Positions 26,486-37,521 are shown, numbered from the stretch's first letter. The stretch: DNA of 64,000 nt from Enterococcus wangshanyuanii (GCF_002197645.1 NZ_CP021874.1:806001-870000), one strand, 5' to 3'. Notes: generated by a model from the letters alone, not told the origin. Numbers and translations are program-made.

Positions 26486-27274
26486 ATGGTAAATCTATTT
26501 AAATCCGCTGTCAATCAAGTCAACAATGACCTGAACAAGCAGCAAAAAAAAGACTTATATGATCAAACTAAAATGTATATTTTTCTGCAAGATTTTATTG
26601 AACAAATAAAAAAGCAATTAGATGAAGGAGAAGAGATTAGTGCCTATTTGCCATTAACGTCAGACGGAGAAAATGCTTCTGTTGTCGGTAGTGGTCTGCT
26701 TGGAATGTACCATCCTAAAACTGAAGCTGCGAAAGCATACTTGAAAGAATTTAATGATCTTCGAGGAAATCGAGTGCTGATTTTCACCAATCATCGAATG
26801 ATTTATACAACGATCATTGAGTTTTTAGATCATCAGCCAGTGTTCAGCTATCCTTATGAGACGATCAAAGCAATCACCCTAAAGCAGAATAAAGCCTCAT
26901 ACTTTAATTGGAATAATTTCAAACCTACGCGTTCGTTTCTTTCAACATACACGTTTGATTTTGAATCAGAAAACCATATTTTCTCAGAATTACTAAGTGA
27001 ACGGGATGCAGATATTTTGAAAAGGCAATTAGCCGAGATTCCATTACTGAAAACGATCCTCGTAACAGATACTATTTATCGTAAAAAGCGCTTTGATCAG
27101 GTCGTAAATAATCCTGTACTTGCCTATCGTTTAGTTCTTTATTTTTCTATCGGAGCTGCTGTTTTATTTCTATTCTTTTTAGCCTTAGGAGGTATTTTTC
27201 ATTTTGGACCGGCAAAATCTCTTTTTGATTTTGGTTCCTCTTCAATGCTTTATTCGCTAAATGTTTTTCATTAA
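26486..27274 (+). CDS. PH-like domain protein with C-terminal membrane segments
   Basis: This 262-residue protein has a helical N-terminus (1-60). A beta-rich region with GLLGMYHPKTEA and NRVLIFTNHRMIYTTI (about 70-185) resembles bacterial PH domains. A hydrophobic segment lies at about 214-235, with a further weak one near the end. AGGAGG precedes the ATG. It is cotranscribed with the sigma factor gene. By position it could be an anti-sigma factor or the main target of the sigma factor; neither can be shown from sequence. Confidence 0.6.
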   Translation: MVNLFKSAVNQVNNDLNKQQKKDLYDQTKMYIFLQDFIEQIKKQLDEGEEISAYLPLTSDGENASVVGSGLLGMYHPKTEAAKAYLKEFNDLRGNRVLIFTNHRMIYTTIIEFLDHQPVFSYPYETIKAITLKQNKASYFNWNNFKPTRSFLSTYTFDFESENHIFSELLSERDADILKRQLAEIPLLKTILVTDTIYRKKRFDQVVNNPVLAYRLVLYFSIGAAVLFLFFLALGGIFHFGPAKSLFDFGSSSMLYSLNVFH

Positions 27275-27281
27275 AAAAGGA

Positions 27282-27366
27282 AATAGAGACTAAATCAAAT
27301 TCGAGATTGGAGTTCCATCATAACTCGCAGAGTTATGCTCCAGTTCCATTGATTCAGTCTCTATTT
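27282..27366. terminator. Large bidirectional terminator between convergent genes
   Basis: The outer arms AAATAGAGACTAAATCAA and TTGATTCAGTCTCTATTT pair with one mismatch. Inside are GGAG/CTCC and CATAACTC-GCA-GAGTTATG stems. The inner part resembles the terminator at 8948-8994, which suggests a repeated element family. Confidence 0.85.
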
Positions 27367-27367
27367 A

Positions 27368-28925
<1,558 letters not shown>

Positions 28926-28932
28926 TTACCTC

Positions 28933-29478
28933 CTATTTATAAATCGTGATTTGGGTGATCCCATAGATTACTTCTCGTGACTTGGCTAAAGGACCAATAG
29001 TATCTGGAAGGTTCACTGATTTATCTGTTTCACAGACGATGACTGCCTGTTCACTCAATAATTGATAGGCTATCATTCGTTCGATCTGCTTTTCGATTTC
29101 TTGTTTCGCATAAGGTGGATCTAATAAGATTAAATCAAATGTACGTTGTTCTTCTTTGAGAACATCGATCGCCTTATTTGCATCCATTTTTTTTATGATG
29201 AACTTTTCCTGCTCTTTGGTGATAGCAATATTTTCTTGAATAATCTTGATTGCTGCGTAATTTTTTTCAATACAAATCCCTAGATCCATTCCCCTAGAGA
29301 CTGCTTCTATTGCCAGCCCACCACTTCCAGCATATAGATCCAACACTACACCTCCATCAAAATAAGGACCAATCATATTGAATATCGATTCTTTGACTTT
29401 ATCAGTTGTTGGACGTGTATTGTCGCCATCCAATGCTTTCAAACGGCGTCCGCCGTACTCTCCAGAAATCACGCGCAT
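28933..29478 (-). CDS. rsmD: 16S rRNA (guanine966-N2)-methyltransferase
   Basis: This 181-residue SAM-dependent enzyme methylates G966 of 16S rRNA in the small subunit. The N-terminal [15 protein letters not shown] is typical. The SAM site is [19 protein letters not shown] and the catalytic motif is [11 protein letters not shown]. It is the first gene of rsmD-coaD-ylbL. An extended -10 (TGGTATACT) lies about 45 bases upstream, just after the terminator of ylbG. Confidence 0.96.
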   Translation of the reverse strand: MRVISGEYGGRRLKALDGDNTRPTTDKVKESIFNMIGPYFDGGVVLDLYAGSGGLAIEAVSRGMDLGICIEKNYAAIKIIQENIAITKEQEKFIIKKMDANKAIDVLKEEQRTFDLILLDPPYAKQEIEKQIERMIAYQLLSEQAVIVCETDKSVNLPDTIGPLAKSREVIYGITQITIYK

Positions 29479-29536
29479 ATTATTTGACGCTCCTTTACTT
29501 ATTTCACTATTTCTTTATTAGTATACCAAATATACA

Positions 29537-29582
29537 GAAAAAAGATGAAAAATGTTTGACGTTCGTGCACATTTTTCATCTT
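29537..29582 (-). terminator. Terminator after ylbG
   Basis: The 14-base arms AAGATGAAAAATGT (29542-29555) and ACATTTTTCATCTT (29569-29582) are fully complementary, and T residues follow on the minus strand. Confidence 0.85.
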
Positions 29583-29587
29583 GATTT

Positions 29588-29938
29588 TTAGACATTTTCG
29601 GCTAAGCGAATTTGGGTATTCAGTTCTTCTACTTCGAATCCCTCTTCTTCTTTATATTGATAGGCCGCTTTTGTTCCGATTTTTTCTGCGAAGTTCATTT
29701 CCACATCTGGTCTGTATGATCGTTCAACTTTACGTACAAAATGAAGTCCGTTGATTTTCACTTCTGATGCTTCGATATCTTCCTCATTCATATAGATAAC
29801 TACATACTTCATGCGACGTGAAACATAGTGAATCAAGCCAAAACGCTTTAATGTTCTTAACTGTTTTAGGCTATATACCCAAACAACTAAACAACGGCGC
29901 TTTTGAATATTTAGTTCCTTTTCCTCATTAACTTGCAT
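29588..29938 (-). CDS. ylbG: YlbG family protein (DUF2129)
   Basis: This 116-residue cytoplasmic protein matches the YlbG/UPF0298 family, with KRRCLVVWVYSLKQLRTLKRFG at the start and VKINGLHFVRKVERSYRPD in the middle. Quotations aside, the family is small and of unknown biochemical function. The start at 29938 is set by GGAGGTAGTTGTC upstream, inside the end of ylbF; a longer frame to 30040 would overlap ylbF extensively. The ylbF-ylbG pairing is conserved in Bacilli. Confidence 0.85.
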   Translation of the reverse strand: MQVNEEKELNIQKRRCLVVWVYSLKQLRTLKRFGLIHYVSRRMKYVVIYMNEEDIEASEVKINGLHFVRKVERSYRPDVEMNFAEKIGTKAAYQYKEEEGFEVEELNTQIRLAENV

Positions 29939-30359
29939 GACAACTACCTCCACAACCCGAGTGTTTTCCTTTTTCGAAGAAAGGATTACCAGCATCCACC
30001 TTGATATCGTCAGAAATCGTTTTAGCAACTGAAAGTCCAATTACATCTAAAATAGTTTGTACTTCTGTCTCAGAAAAACGAAACTCTGCAACTTCTTCAC
30101 TCATGTCTAATGCTCTTTTTGCCTGTCGAACAGCACGCTGCTTTGTTCTAAAATCCGGTGCATGATTTCCATATGGTTCGATTCGTTCAAATGATTCTTT
30201 GGCACTCAAAAAAGCCTTTTGCTTCTCCATGATATCCTGTGACGTATACATTGCTTCTCGATTTTTTTTATATAAAGTAATACTGTCACTTGCCAAAATC
30301 GCATTGACAAGATTCTCTACTTGATCTTCTATTTCAAAAAGTTTTTCTGTAATGATCAT
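29928..30359 (-). CDS. ylbF: YlbF family regulator (Y-complex subunit)
   Basis: This 143-residue helical protein belongs to the YlbF/YmcA family. In B. subtilis YlbF, YmcA and YaaT form a complex that carries iron-sulfur clusters, directs RNase Y and affects competence and biofilm formation. The C-terminal Cys-rich tail HSGCGGSCHAS is consistent with a cluster ligand role. The gene overlaps ylbG by 11 bases. Its presence beside competence genes is notable, but it is also the usual synteny. Confidence 0.88.
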   Translation of the reverse strand: MIITEKLFEIEDQVENLVNAILASDSITLYKKNREAMYTSQDIMEKQKAFLSAKESFERIEPYGNHAPDFRTKQRAVRQAKRALDMSEEVAEFRFSETEVQTILDVIGLSVAKTISDDIKVDAGNPFFEKGKHSGCGGSCHAS

Positions 30360-30361
30360 AT

Positions 30362-31486
30362 TTATTCACTATCCTCTGTCTGAGATATTTCTTTTTCAGT
30401 CTCTTGTATTAAGACTAACATACTTGCTTTAGAGAATGCAACGCCAATGTTTTCATTTCCTTCGTGTGCAAAACGAGAATGATAAAGTGAATCAGAAAAC
30501 CATGAAAGAACAGTAAATGACGGATCATAAATTGGTTCTGTATACATGCCAGTCGTAATTTTTTTATCCAACTGTCCTAATTTTAGCAGTTTTTGATATT
30601 CATCATTGGATAAAACAAACGTCTCAGTCGCGCTCAATTGTTCCTTACTGAACTGCCAGCTTTCCAAGCGTTCGGCGGAAAAAATATTCTTTTGCTGCTT
30701 AGGTAAAAGCTCAAAAAGTTTCTGAGCATTTTTTTGACTTTCAGTTGTAATAGCATATGTCTCAAGATTTTCTTTAACTCTTAATAAATTGATCATTCGA
30801 CTGACCTGATGACTCTTGATCGGATCGAAACCAGCTAATTGATTTTCAGGTAATAAAGGAAGTGCTTCTCCTTCGATCAACTGATAAGGCATCAATGTCA
30901 ATAAAGATTCTTTATCAAGATAAACGACTGCTGCAAGCTCACTGTCTCCCTGATTGAAAAATAAAATAGCAAACGATTGATTATCGAAAGCAATCAGTGG
31001 ACGATAGTTCATATCTTCTTCCATCAACTCTATGTTATAGTTTGTTTCTTTATATGTAAAAGCAAAATCTGAATAAATCGTCATTCGTTCTGAAACATCT
31101 GACAATTTCATTCCAATCGTAAACGGAACTAATTCTTTTGAATCGTTGAACGCTTTGATCATCGAAATTTTTTCATTTTGTACATTTACTTCTAAATAGT
31201 CTGTGTCTTTTTCTCCGTAGACCCATCGCTCATAAGACATACCAGATGCTTGTTTTTCAAGCGGTTCGCCAAATTTAGCAACAAACTCTGATACTGGTTT
31301 CCCTATATATTCAGCATATCCAGAAGTTTGGAGCTCCTCATATGGTAAAGCAGTGTGGGAGACATTTTGTCTCCCAAAATCATCTGCTACCTGCTTCGGT
31401 TTTTCAGCAGGTAAAAAGACAGGCTCTAAATAGCCAATCGTTAGGACTACTAAAAATACGCCCATGAAAGCTAAAAATCGTCTCAT
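30362..31486 (-). CDS. CAP-associated domain protein (YlbC-like)
   Basis: This 374-residue protein has an N-terminal signal or anchor segment (RRFLAFMGVFLVVLTIGYL). It is followed by a CAP-associated region of about 140 residues (YIGKPVSEFVAKFGEPL, TIGMKLSDVSERM). The C-terminal half resembles a SCP/CAP domain and ends with NIGVAFSKASMLVLIQE. It is likely extracellular and membrane-attached. The start at 31486 is chosen because GTGGGG precedes that ATG; the GTG further upstream is itself part of the binding site. Function unknown. Confidence 0.78.
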   Translation of the reverse strand: MRRFLAFMGVFLVVLTIGYLEPVFLPAEKPKQVADDFGRQNVSHTALPYEELQTSGYAEYIGKPVSEFVAKFGEPLEKQASGMSYERWVYGEKDTDYLEVNVQNEKISMIKAFNDSKELVPFTIGMKLSDVSERMTIYSDFAFTYKETNYNIELMEEDMNYRPLIAFDNQSFAILFFNQGDSELAAVVYLDKESLLTLMPYQLIEGEALPLLPENQLAGFDPIKSHQVSRMINLLRVKENLETYAITTESQKNAQKLFELLPKQQKNIFSAERLESWQFSKEQLSATETFVLSNDEYQKLLKLGQLDKKITTGMYTEPIYDPSFTVLSWFSDSLYHSRFAHEGNENIGVAFSKASMLVLIQETEKEISQTEDSE

Positions 31487-31505
31487 CTTTTTCCCCACTT
31501 TTCAC

Positions 31506-34500
31506 TTATTTTTCGCTAACTTCTATTAAAAGATCACCCGAACTGATTGCTTCTCCTTCGATGACATAGATATGTTCTACCTCACCATCAAAGCGTGCTT
31601 CGATCGTTGTTTCCATTTTCATCGCTTCAGTGACCAGTAAAGCATCACCTTTTTTGACTTTATCGCCTTTTTTGACTAGAACTTGAAGAACGGATCCTGA
31701 CATCGTTGCGCCAATCTGTTCTTTGTTCGTCGGCTCAGCTTTTCTTTTTGCCTGAACGGCAGATTTAACGGATGTATCTTTTATAACGACTTCTCTGCGT
31801 TGACCGTTCAAGTTGAAGAAGAGTACTCGGTTTCCTTCAATATCAGGCTCACCAACCTCGTCTAAACGAATGATCAATGTTTTTCCTTTTTCGATTTGAA
31901 CTTCTACTGATTCACCTTGACGAATCCCTTGGAAGAAGGTTGGCGTATCCAGCAGCGTCACGTCTCCAAAGTTTTGATATGACGTACGATAATCTAAAAA
32001 TACCTGCGGATACATCAAGTAACTTAAAATCTCTTCTATTTTAGGTTCGTAACCGATCAGTTCAGCAAGTTCATCCTTAACTTTATCAAATTTCACAGGT
32101 GCTGCTAAGCTTCCTGGTCTTTCTGTAAATGCCGGACGACCTTTTAGAATAATTCTTTGAAGCTCTTTCGGAAAACCGCCCACGGGTTGACCTAAGTCTC
32201 CTTGGAAAAAAGTGACTACTGATTCAGGGAAGCTCAAACTTTCTCCATTAGAAAAAATATCCTCTTCTGTTAAATCATTTTGAACCATGAATAGCGCCAT
32301 GTCTCCAACAACTTTTGAAGAAGGTGTTACTTTGACGATATCGCCAAACATAAGGTTCACAGTGTGATACATTTTTTTGATGTCATCCCATTTATGACCT
32401 AAACCAACTGCCTTTGCCTGTTGTTGCAAATTAGAATATTGTCCACCAGGCATTTCATGCATATATACTTCCGTCTGTGGTGCGTTCAATCCATTTTCGA
32501 ATGGTTTGTAATACATACGAACATCTTCCCAATAATGATTGATTTTTTGCGTATTATCAATATTGATATCAGGTGTTCTTTCACCATTAACTAAGGCATA
32601 ATACAGACTGCTCATACTTGGTTGACTTGTTGCGCCACTCATTGCACTAGTCGCAACATCCACAATATCCACTCCAGCTTTTGTTGCTGCAGAATACGTG
32701 ATGATTCCATTCCCACTCGTGTCATGGGTATGCAAGTGAATAGGGAGGTCCGTAGTTGCTTTCAATTCACTGATCAAACGGTAAGCAGCTTGTGGTTTTA
32801 GTAATCCAGCCATATCTTTGATCGCAATGATATGAGCGCCCATTTGTTCAAGCTCTTTCGTCATATTTTTATAGTATTCAACATTGTATTTTGCTCTAGA
32901 AGGATCATTGATATCACCGGTATAGCAAATAGCTGCTTCGGCGATTTTCCCAGTATCTCTAACTGCCTGAATACTTTTTTCCATTTGCGGAAGCCAGTTC
33001 AAGCTATCAAAAATACGGAAAACATCAATTCCCTGTCTTGCAGATTCTTTGATAAACTCTTCGATCACATTATCTGGATAGTTTTGATACCCCACTGCAT
33101 TCGACCCTCTAAAGAGCATCTGCAGTAATGTGTTCGGCATTAATTTACGAATCTTGCGAAGTCTTTGCCACGGATCTTCATTTAAGAAACGATAAGCAAC
33201 GTCAAATGTCGCGCCACCCCACATCTCACTTGAGAATAATTCAGGCAAACCTTCTCCTGTCAGACGAGCAATTTCTTTAAAATCCTGTGTTCTTACACGA
33301 GTCGCTAGTAAACTTTGATGAGCATCACGGAAGGTTGTATCTGTTAATAATACATTTTCCTGAGCCTTGATCCAATCGATCACACCAGAAGCGCCTTTTG
33401 CATCTAAGATATTTTTCGCAGTCACATAGTTTTCTCGTAATTCTAAATCAGCTGGAATACGCGGTGCATCAAAGTATTTCTTCGTAGATTTTTCTACACC
33501 AGGAAAACCATTGACTGTTACTTCACCAATGTATTTCATGGTTTTATTTCCACGGTCTCTCAACTTAGGAAATTCAAATAATTGTGGCGTATTATCGATG
33601 AAAGTCGTCTTCGCTTCACCCGATTGAAATTCAGGATGGCCGATAACTTTATGCAGGAACGGGATATTTGTTTTGACTCCGCGTATTCTAAATTCACGCA
33701 AGCAACGCTCCATTTTTTGAATCGCTTTATCGAAGGTAAAACCATGGGTACAAACTTTTACTAAAAGTGAGTCAAAGTAAGGTGTCACCACTGCACCAGA
33801 GTATGCATTCCCCACGTCTAAACGAACACCAAAACCACCTGGTGAACGATACGTATCGATTTTACCTGTATCAGGCATAAATTGATTCAACGGATCCTCT
33901 GTAGTGATTCGACATTGGATCGCTGCCCCGTTCAATGTGATATCTTTTTGCTGTGGAATTTTCATATCCTTATGCAAATCGAGCCCTTGAGCGATTTGTA
34001 ATTGCGAAACGACGATATCGATATCCGTGATCATTTCTGTAATCGTATGTTCTACCTGAACACGAGGATTGACCTCGATGAAGTAAAATTGATCCCCTTC
34101 AACTAGGAATTCAACCGTACCTGCATTGATATAACCGACATGCTGCATCAATTGAACAGCAGCATCACAGATTTTCAATCGTTGTTCTTCATTCATCGAA
34201 ATACACGGTGCAACTTCGACTACTTTCTGATGACGACGCTGAACAGAACAATCACGCTCAAATAAGTGAATGACATTGCCATGGCTGTCGCCGAGAATTT
34301 GGACTTCTATATGTTTAGGATTAGAGATATATTTTTCTACATAAACTTCATCTGAGCCAAATGCCGCTTTAGCTTCACTTTTGGCCCGATCATAACCTTC
34401 TCTCGCCTCTTTTTCATCATGAGCCACACGCATCCCACGACCACCGCCGCCTAATGCTGCTTTGATCATGATCGGAAAGTCGTGTGTCCGACCAAACTCT

Positions 34501-34934
34501 AACACTGCCTCAACAGTTTGAACAGGACCATCCGAACCCGGAATCGAAGCAATACCTGCTGCAACTGCTGCTTCTTTCGCTTTGATCTTATCTCCAAATA
34601 TGTCTAAATGATGTAACGAAGGACCTACGAAAATCAATCCTTCTTCTTTACAACGACGAGCAAATTCTAGATTTTCTGAAAGAAAACCATAGCCAGGATG
34701 GATCGCATCTGCTCCAGCTTTTTTCGCAATGCGAATGATATCTTCCATATCAAGGTAGGCTTCAATTGGTTTTTTCCCTTTACCAACCAAATAAGCTTCG
34801 TCAGCTTTAAAACGATGTACTGAATATTCATCTTCTGCTGCATAGATTGCCACTGTCCCGATGTGCATCTCTGTACAGGCCCTAAAAATTCTGATTGCAA
34901 TTTCTCCACGATTTGCTACTAAAACTTTTTTCAT
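31506..34934 (-). CDS. pyc: Pyruvate carboxylase
   Basis: This 1142-residue biotin enzyme makes oxaloacetate from pyruvate and bicarbonate. The biotin carboxylase domain covers about 1-450 (GYGFLSENLEFA, ALGGGGRGMRVA, EVNPRVQVEHT). The carboxyltransferase domain begins near 530 (LLTDTTFRDAHQSLLATR). The biotinyl domain is at the C-terminus, with the biotinylated Lys in VTEAMKMET. The length is normal for the single-chain form. It lies between ftsW and the YlbC-like gene, the common Bacilli order. It supplies aspartate precursors, which also feed purine synthesis. Confidence 0.98.
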   Translation of the reverse strand: MKKVLVANRGEIAIRIFRACTEMHIGTVAIYAAEDEYSVHRFKADEAYLVGKGKKPIEAYLDMEDIIRIAKKAGADAIHPGYGFLSENLEFARRCKEEGLIFVGPSLHHLDIFGDKIKAKEAAVAAGIASIPGSDGPVQTVEAVLEFGRTHDFPIMIKAALGGGGRGMRVAHDEKEAREGYDRAKSEAKAAFGSDEVYVEKYISNPKHIEVQILGDSHGNVIHLFERDCSVQRRHQKVVEVAPCISMNEEQRLKICDAAVQLMQHVGYINAGTVEFLVEGDQFYFIEVNPRVQVEHTITEMITDIDIVVSQLQIAQGLDLHKDMKIPQQKDITLNGAAIQCRITTEDPLNQFMPDTGKIDTYRSPGGFGVRLDVGNAYSGAVVTPYFDSLLVKVCTHGFTFDKAIQKMERCLREFRIRGVKTNIPFLHKVIGHPEFQSGEAKTTFIDNTPQLFEFPKLRDRGNKTMKYIGEVTVNGFPGVEKSTKKYFDAPRIPADLELRENYVTAKNILDAKGASGVIDWIKAQENVLLTDTTFRDAHQSLLATRVRTQDFKEIARLTGEGLPELFSSEMWGGATFDVAYRFLNEDPWQRLRKIRKLMPNTLLQMLFRGSNAVGYQNYPDNVIEEFIKESARQGIDVFRIFDSLNWLPQMEKSIQAVRDTGKIAEAAICYTGDINDPSRAKYNVEYYKNMTKELEQMGAHIIAIKDMAGLLKPQAAYRLISELKATTDLPIHLHTHDTSGNGIITYSAATKAGVDIVDVATSAMSGATSQPSMSSLYYALVNGERTPDINIDNTQKINHYWEDVRMYYKPFENGLNAPQTEVYMHEMPGGQYSNLQQQAKAVGLGHKWDDIKKMYHTVNLMFGDIVKVTPSSKVVGDMALFMVQNDLTEEDIFSNGESLSFPESVVTFFQGDLGQPVGGFPKELQRIILKGRPAFTERPGSLAAPVKFDKVKDELAELIGYEPKIEEILSYLMYPQVFLDYRTSYQNFGDVTLLDTPTFFQGIRQGESVEVQIEKGKTLIIRLDEVGEPDIEGNRVLFFNLNGQRREVVIKDTSVKSAVQAKRKAEPTNKEQIGATMSGSVLQVLVKKGDKVKKGDALLVTEAMKMETTIEARFDGEVEHIYVIEGEAISSGDLLIEVSEK

Positions 34935-35005
34935 TCCTTCACTCCTACCTTTTTATTCAGCTAAATATCCTTTATAAGTTAGATTCTATTTAACTGCCTT
35001 CATTT

Positions 35006-36199
35006 TTATTGATTCCCAAATAGTTGGTATTCTTGGGTCATTTTTTGTTTTTTCTCATCCGCACTGATATTCAACACGAAAGCAATCGCAATAGAAATGA
35101 TCAATAGACTATTTCCACCATGGCTGAGAAATGGGAAGGTGATCCCAGTTAATGGAATCACACCTGTAATTCCGCCTAAATTAATGAAAACTTGTAATAA
35201 TAACATCGAACCGATACCAATACACATTAAAGAATTAAATGGTTTCTTCGAACGAACACCAACTAAAATAATCCGCGCTATCATAAACATCAATAGGGCT
35301 AAAATAATCAGTGATACTAGTAAACCTAACTCTTCAATTGTGATCGCAAAAATAAAGTCCGAATGGGCTTCCGGTAAAAAGCCTTTTTTCTGTATGCTAT
35401 TGCCTAATCCTTTACCGAACCAACCGCCGTTGTTGATGGCATAGTATGAATTCGCCAATTGATGTCCTGCATTACGCTCATCCGTAAATGGATTTAAAAA
35501 AATCGCAAAACGTTTGTAAACATATTGGTATTTTGCAGGAATAAAAGCACCTTTACTTAAAATCAAAGCTTCAATAATAAAAATACTTCCTAGAATCCCT
35601 GCTCCTCCAACCACGTAAGTATACATGTAATTCACACCGCAAGCCAAAATCATAATGATTGCTATCAGCGTTAAAATCGCAGCATTCCCTAAATCGGGTT
35701 GAATAGCTACAAGGGCAATCAAAAAACCAACTAAAAGCATTGGTCTGAACACAGCTTTTTTAAACTCTTTATCGATATACTTCTGTCTTCTGCCAAGGAT
35801 ATAAGCTAAATACCAAATAATCATGATTTTCAAGTATTCAGCAGGCTGCATAGAAAAACCGCCTAAATATAGCCAACCAGATGCACCATTGATCGTCTTT
35901 CCTAATGGAGTAAACTTAACTGCTAATAGCAAAACAGAAATAACAGTGATCGCCAACATAATAAAGCCTTTATTTTGAAAAACAGCCGTTTTCATTTTAT
36001 AAATAAAAAACATTGCCACTAAGCTTAAAACCCAAAACTGCAGTTGAGAAATCACCATACTAGTGGGCGCTTGTCCTTTTGTGACTAATAGTGAAGAAGT
36101 TGAACTATAGACCATTATCAAGCCTACTGCACTAAGAACCAGATATGGAATCAAAATACTATAATCTAACAGGTGCCGCTTTTTTATCTTGTTTGGCAA
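35006..36199 (-). CDS. ftsW: FtsW/RodA/SpoVE-family peptidoglycan glycosyltransferase
   Basis: This 397-residue SEDS protein has about ten membrane helices and polymerises glycan strands from lipid II with a partner penicillin-binding protein. Conserved segments are IQPDLGNAAILTL, HSDFIFAITIEELG and FPFLSHGGNSLLI. Its place between ylaN and pyc is the one occupied by ftsW in Bacilli, which favours the division enzyme over RodA. It starts close after the ylaN stop and is cotranscribed with it. Confidence 0.92.
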   Translation of the reverse strand: MPNKIKKRHLLDYSILIPYLVLSAVGLIMVYSSTSSLLVTKGQAPTSMVISQLQFWVLSLVAMFFIYKMKTAVFQNKGFIMLAITVISVLLLAVKFTPLGKTINGASGWLYLGGFSMQPAEYLKIMIIWYLAYILGRRQKYIDKEFKKAVFRPMLLVGFLIALVAIQPDLGNAAILTLIAIIMILACGVNYMYTYVVGGAGILGSIFIIEALILSKGAFIPAKYQYVYKRFAIFLNPFTDERNAGHQLANSYYAINNGGWFGKGLGNSIQKKGFLPEAHSDFIFAITIEELGLLVSLIILALLMFMIARIILVGVRSKKPFNSLMCIGIGSMLLLQVFINLGGITGVIPLTGITFPFLSHGGNSLLIISIAIAFVLNISADEKKQKMTQEYQLFGNQ

Positions 36200-36202
36200 A
36201 GT

Positions 36203-36505
36203 TTAGACCTCCTTGCCAATCTCTTTTTTTTCTTGTGTTTCCTCATAAACATCACTATATAATTGATTAAGTTCTTTCTCTAAATCACTTAATAACTGGT
36301 GTCCTTGGGTCGAACTCAAAATGCCAAGACGAATCGCATAAGTCACCTGACGAGAAAAACCATACATTTGCGTATCAACGACTTCTTCAAAAGCCTTACA
36401 TTGGGAAATACATAAACTATTTTTTTGATTACGGATCAGCATCATGATCCTTTGTGCATCATCATTTAACAGCTGAATCGCGAACTCTTTTGAAATGGAT
36501 TCCAT
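36203..36505 (-). CDS. ylaN: YlaN family protein
   Basis: This 100-residue helical protein belongs to the YlaN/UPF0358 family (KEFAIQLLNDDAQRIMMLI, YGFSRQVTYAIRLG, QGHQLLSDLEKEL). Recent work in Staphylococcus and Bacillus links YlaN to iron sensing and Fur function. The start at 36505 is preferred after GGGAGG, although spacing to it is long and a GTG at 36511 is possible. It is the first gene of ylaN-ftsW. Confidence 0.88.
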   Translation of the reverse strand: MESISKEFAIQLLNDDAQRIMMLIRNQKNSLCISQCKAFEEVVDTQMYGFSRQVTYAIRLGILSSTQGHQLLSDLEKELNQLYSDVYEETQEKKEIGKEV

Positions 36506-36535
36506 GTGCACTAAACCTCCCATCTTAATTATGTA

Positions 36536-36563
36536 ATTATAGCATAATTTAGCTGATTATTAA
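36536..36563 (-). promoter_or_regulatory. ylaN-ftsW promoter
   Basis: On the minus strand, TTAATA (36558-36563) and TATAAT (36536-36541), with a TGC extension, are separated by 16 bases. The rest of 36564-36729 is AT-rich with no clear feature. Confidence 0.55.
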
Positions 36564-36729
36564 CAGAAATTTTCTGAAAATCATTTGTTTAACCATTTTT
36601 TTAATTTTTAGCAAACTCGAATGAAAAAAATCTCATTTTTTTCTTTCTTTTTCTAAGCTCAAAAAACATTGTTTGCTCTAGTAAACATATCAAAACTGCT
36701 AAAATAATCAATGAGTTTCTTCAAAAATG

Positions 36730-36885
36730 TTAGTTCAATCCATAAACGATTACATAATAGATTACATAAATCCAACTTAAAAGCCCGTGAAATACTGCCC
36801 AAATGATGCTATGCCAATTCACATAAGAAATGACCATCGCTAATGCACAGCCAAAGGAGATACCCGCTTTCGCACTATCTTTCAT
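36730..36885 (-). CDS. Small membrane protein, 51 residues
   Basis: A complete small frame starts with ATG directly after AGGAGGAATTATA and ends with TAA. It encodes MKDSAKAGISFGCALAMVIS at the N-terminus, a short NWHSIIW turn, and a second hydrophobic stretch rich in Tyr and Ile ending VIVYGLN. Two membrane helices are predicted. The strong ribosome binding site and clean hydrophobic pattern argue that it is real. I do not recognise a function. Similar tiny membrane proteins occur in other Lactobacillales. It lies just downstream of a decayed acetyltransferase gene and may share its transcript. Confidence 0.7.
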   Translation of the reverse strand: MKDSAKAGISFGCALAMVISYVNWHSIIWAVFHGLLSWIYVIYYVIVYGLN

Positions 36886-36956
36886 TATAATTCCTCCTAA
36901 ACAATTCATTTACTACGATGGAATAAAATTCTTCCCACCTGATTGTGACCAATCAC

Positions 36957-37408
36957 TTACATGCATTTTTCTGGAAGCTCTGGTTCCAAAAAGCAACCAA
37001 AGTCACTCGTTTGCTGGTAACCATAACGTTTATAATAAGCAGGATCTCCAACAAAAACGATAACAGGCTCTCCTTCATCTTTAGCTGCAGCTTAAACAGT
37101 TTCCAAGAGTTTGACACCCATCTCAGATTTCTTTGATCTAACCTTACTGACAAAGGAGCTAAAAGCAGTAATTTGCTTTCTTCTTGGTCGTTTTCGAAAT
37201 GAAGTCTTGTAAGCTTGAACAGACCTATGATTTCGCCAGCAAACTCAACAATATACTCAAATTGAGGTAATAATAAGGACTCTGTCATAGACGTCTTACA
37301 AAATTCTGGTCCTCACCGTCTTTCAGTTTGAGCGTTTCGAAGGCTACTTTTATGAATCAGTCGATCTCTTCAACCTCCCGTCCTCTTTCAAGCGAATGAA
37401 CAGATCAT
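36957..37408 (-). pseudogene. Decayed GNAT-family N-acetyltransferase gene
   Basis: Pieces of one acetyltransferase are read in different frames. An ATG at 37408 follows AAGGGAGGCG. Next come an in-frame stop near 37350 and then KVAFETLKLKDGEDQNF. A shift leads to ESLLLPQFEYIVEFAGEIIG and LLLLAPLSVRLD, with the acetyl-CoA-binding part damaged. A last shift leads to the C-terminal EGEPVIVFVGDPAYYKRYG and a stop at 36957. At least two frameshifts and one nonsense change are needed, so no functional enzyme is made. The order of the pieces matches YhbS-type acetyltransferases. Confidence 0.8.
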
Positions 37409-37521
37409 CGCCTCCCTTGAAACACCATATTTTTAAATTCTTTCTACTTATACTAACAGAATCTATTTTAAGAAGCCATCAAAGACACTATAGCTCTTTA
37501 ATCATTTAAACGTTTATACAA

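Noticed and set aside
36830..37063. A 77-codon plus-strand frame between ylaN and adhP
   Set aside because: It runs antisense to both the 51-residue membrane protein and the acetyltransferase remnant and has no ribosome binding site.
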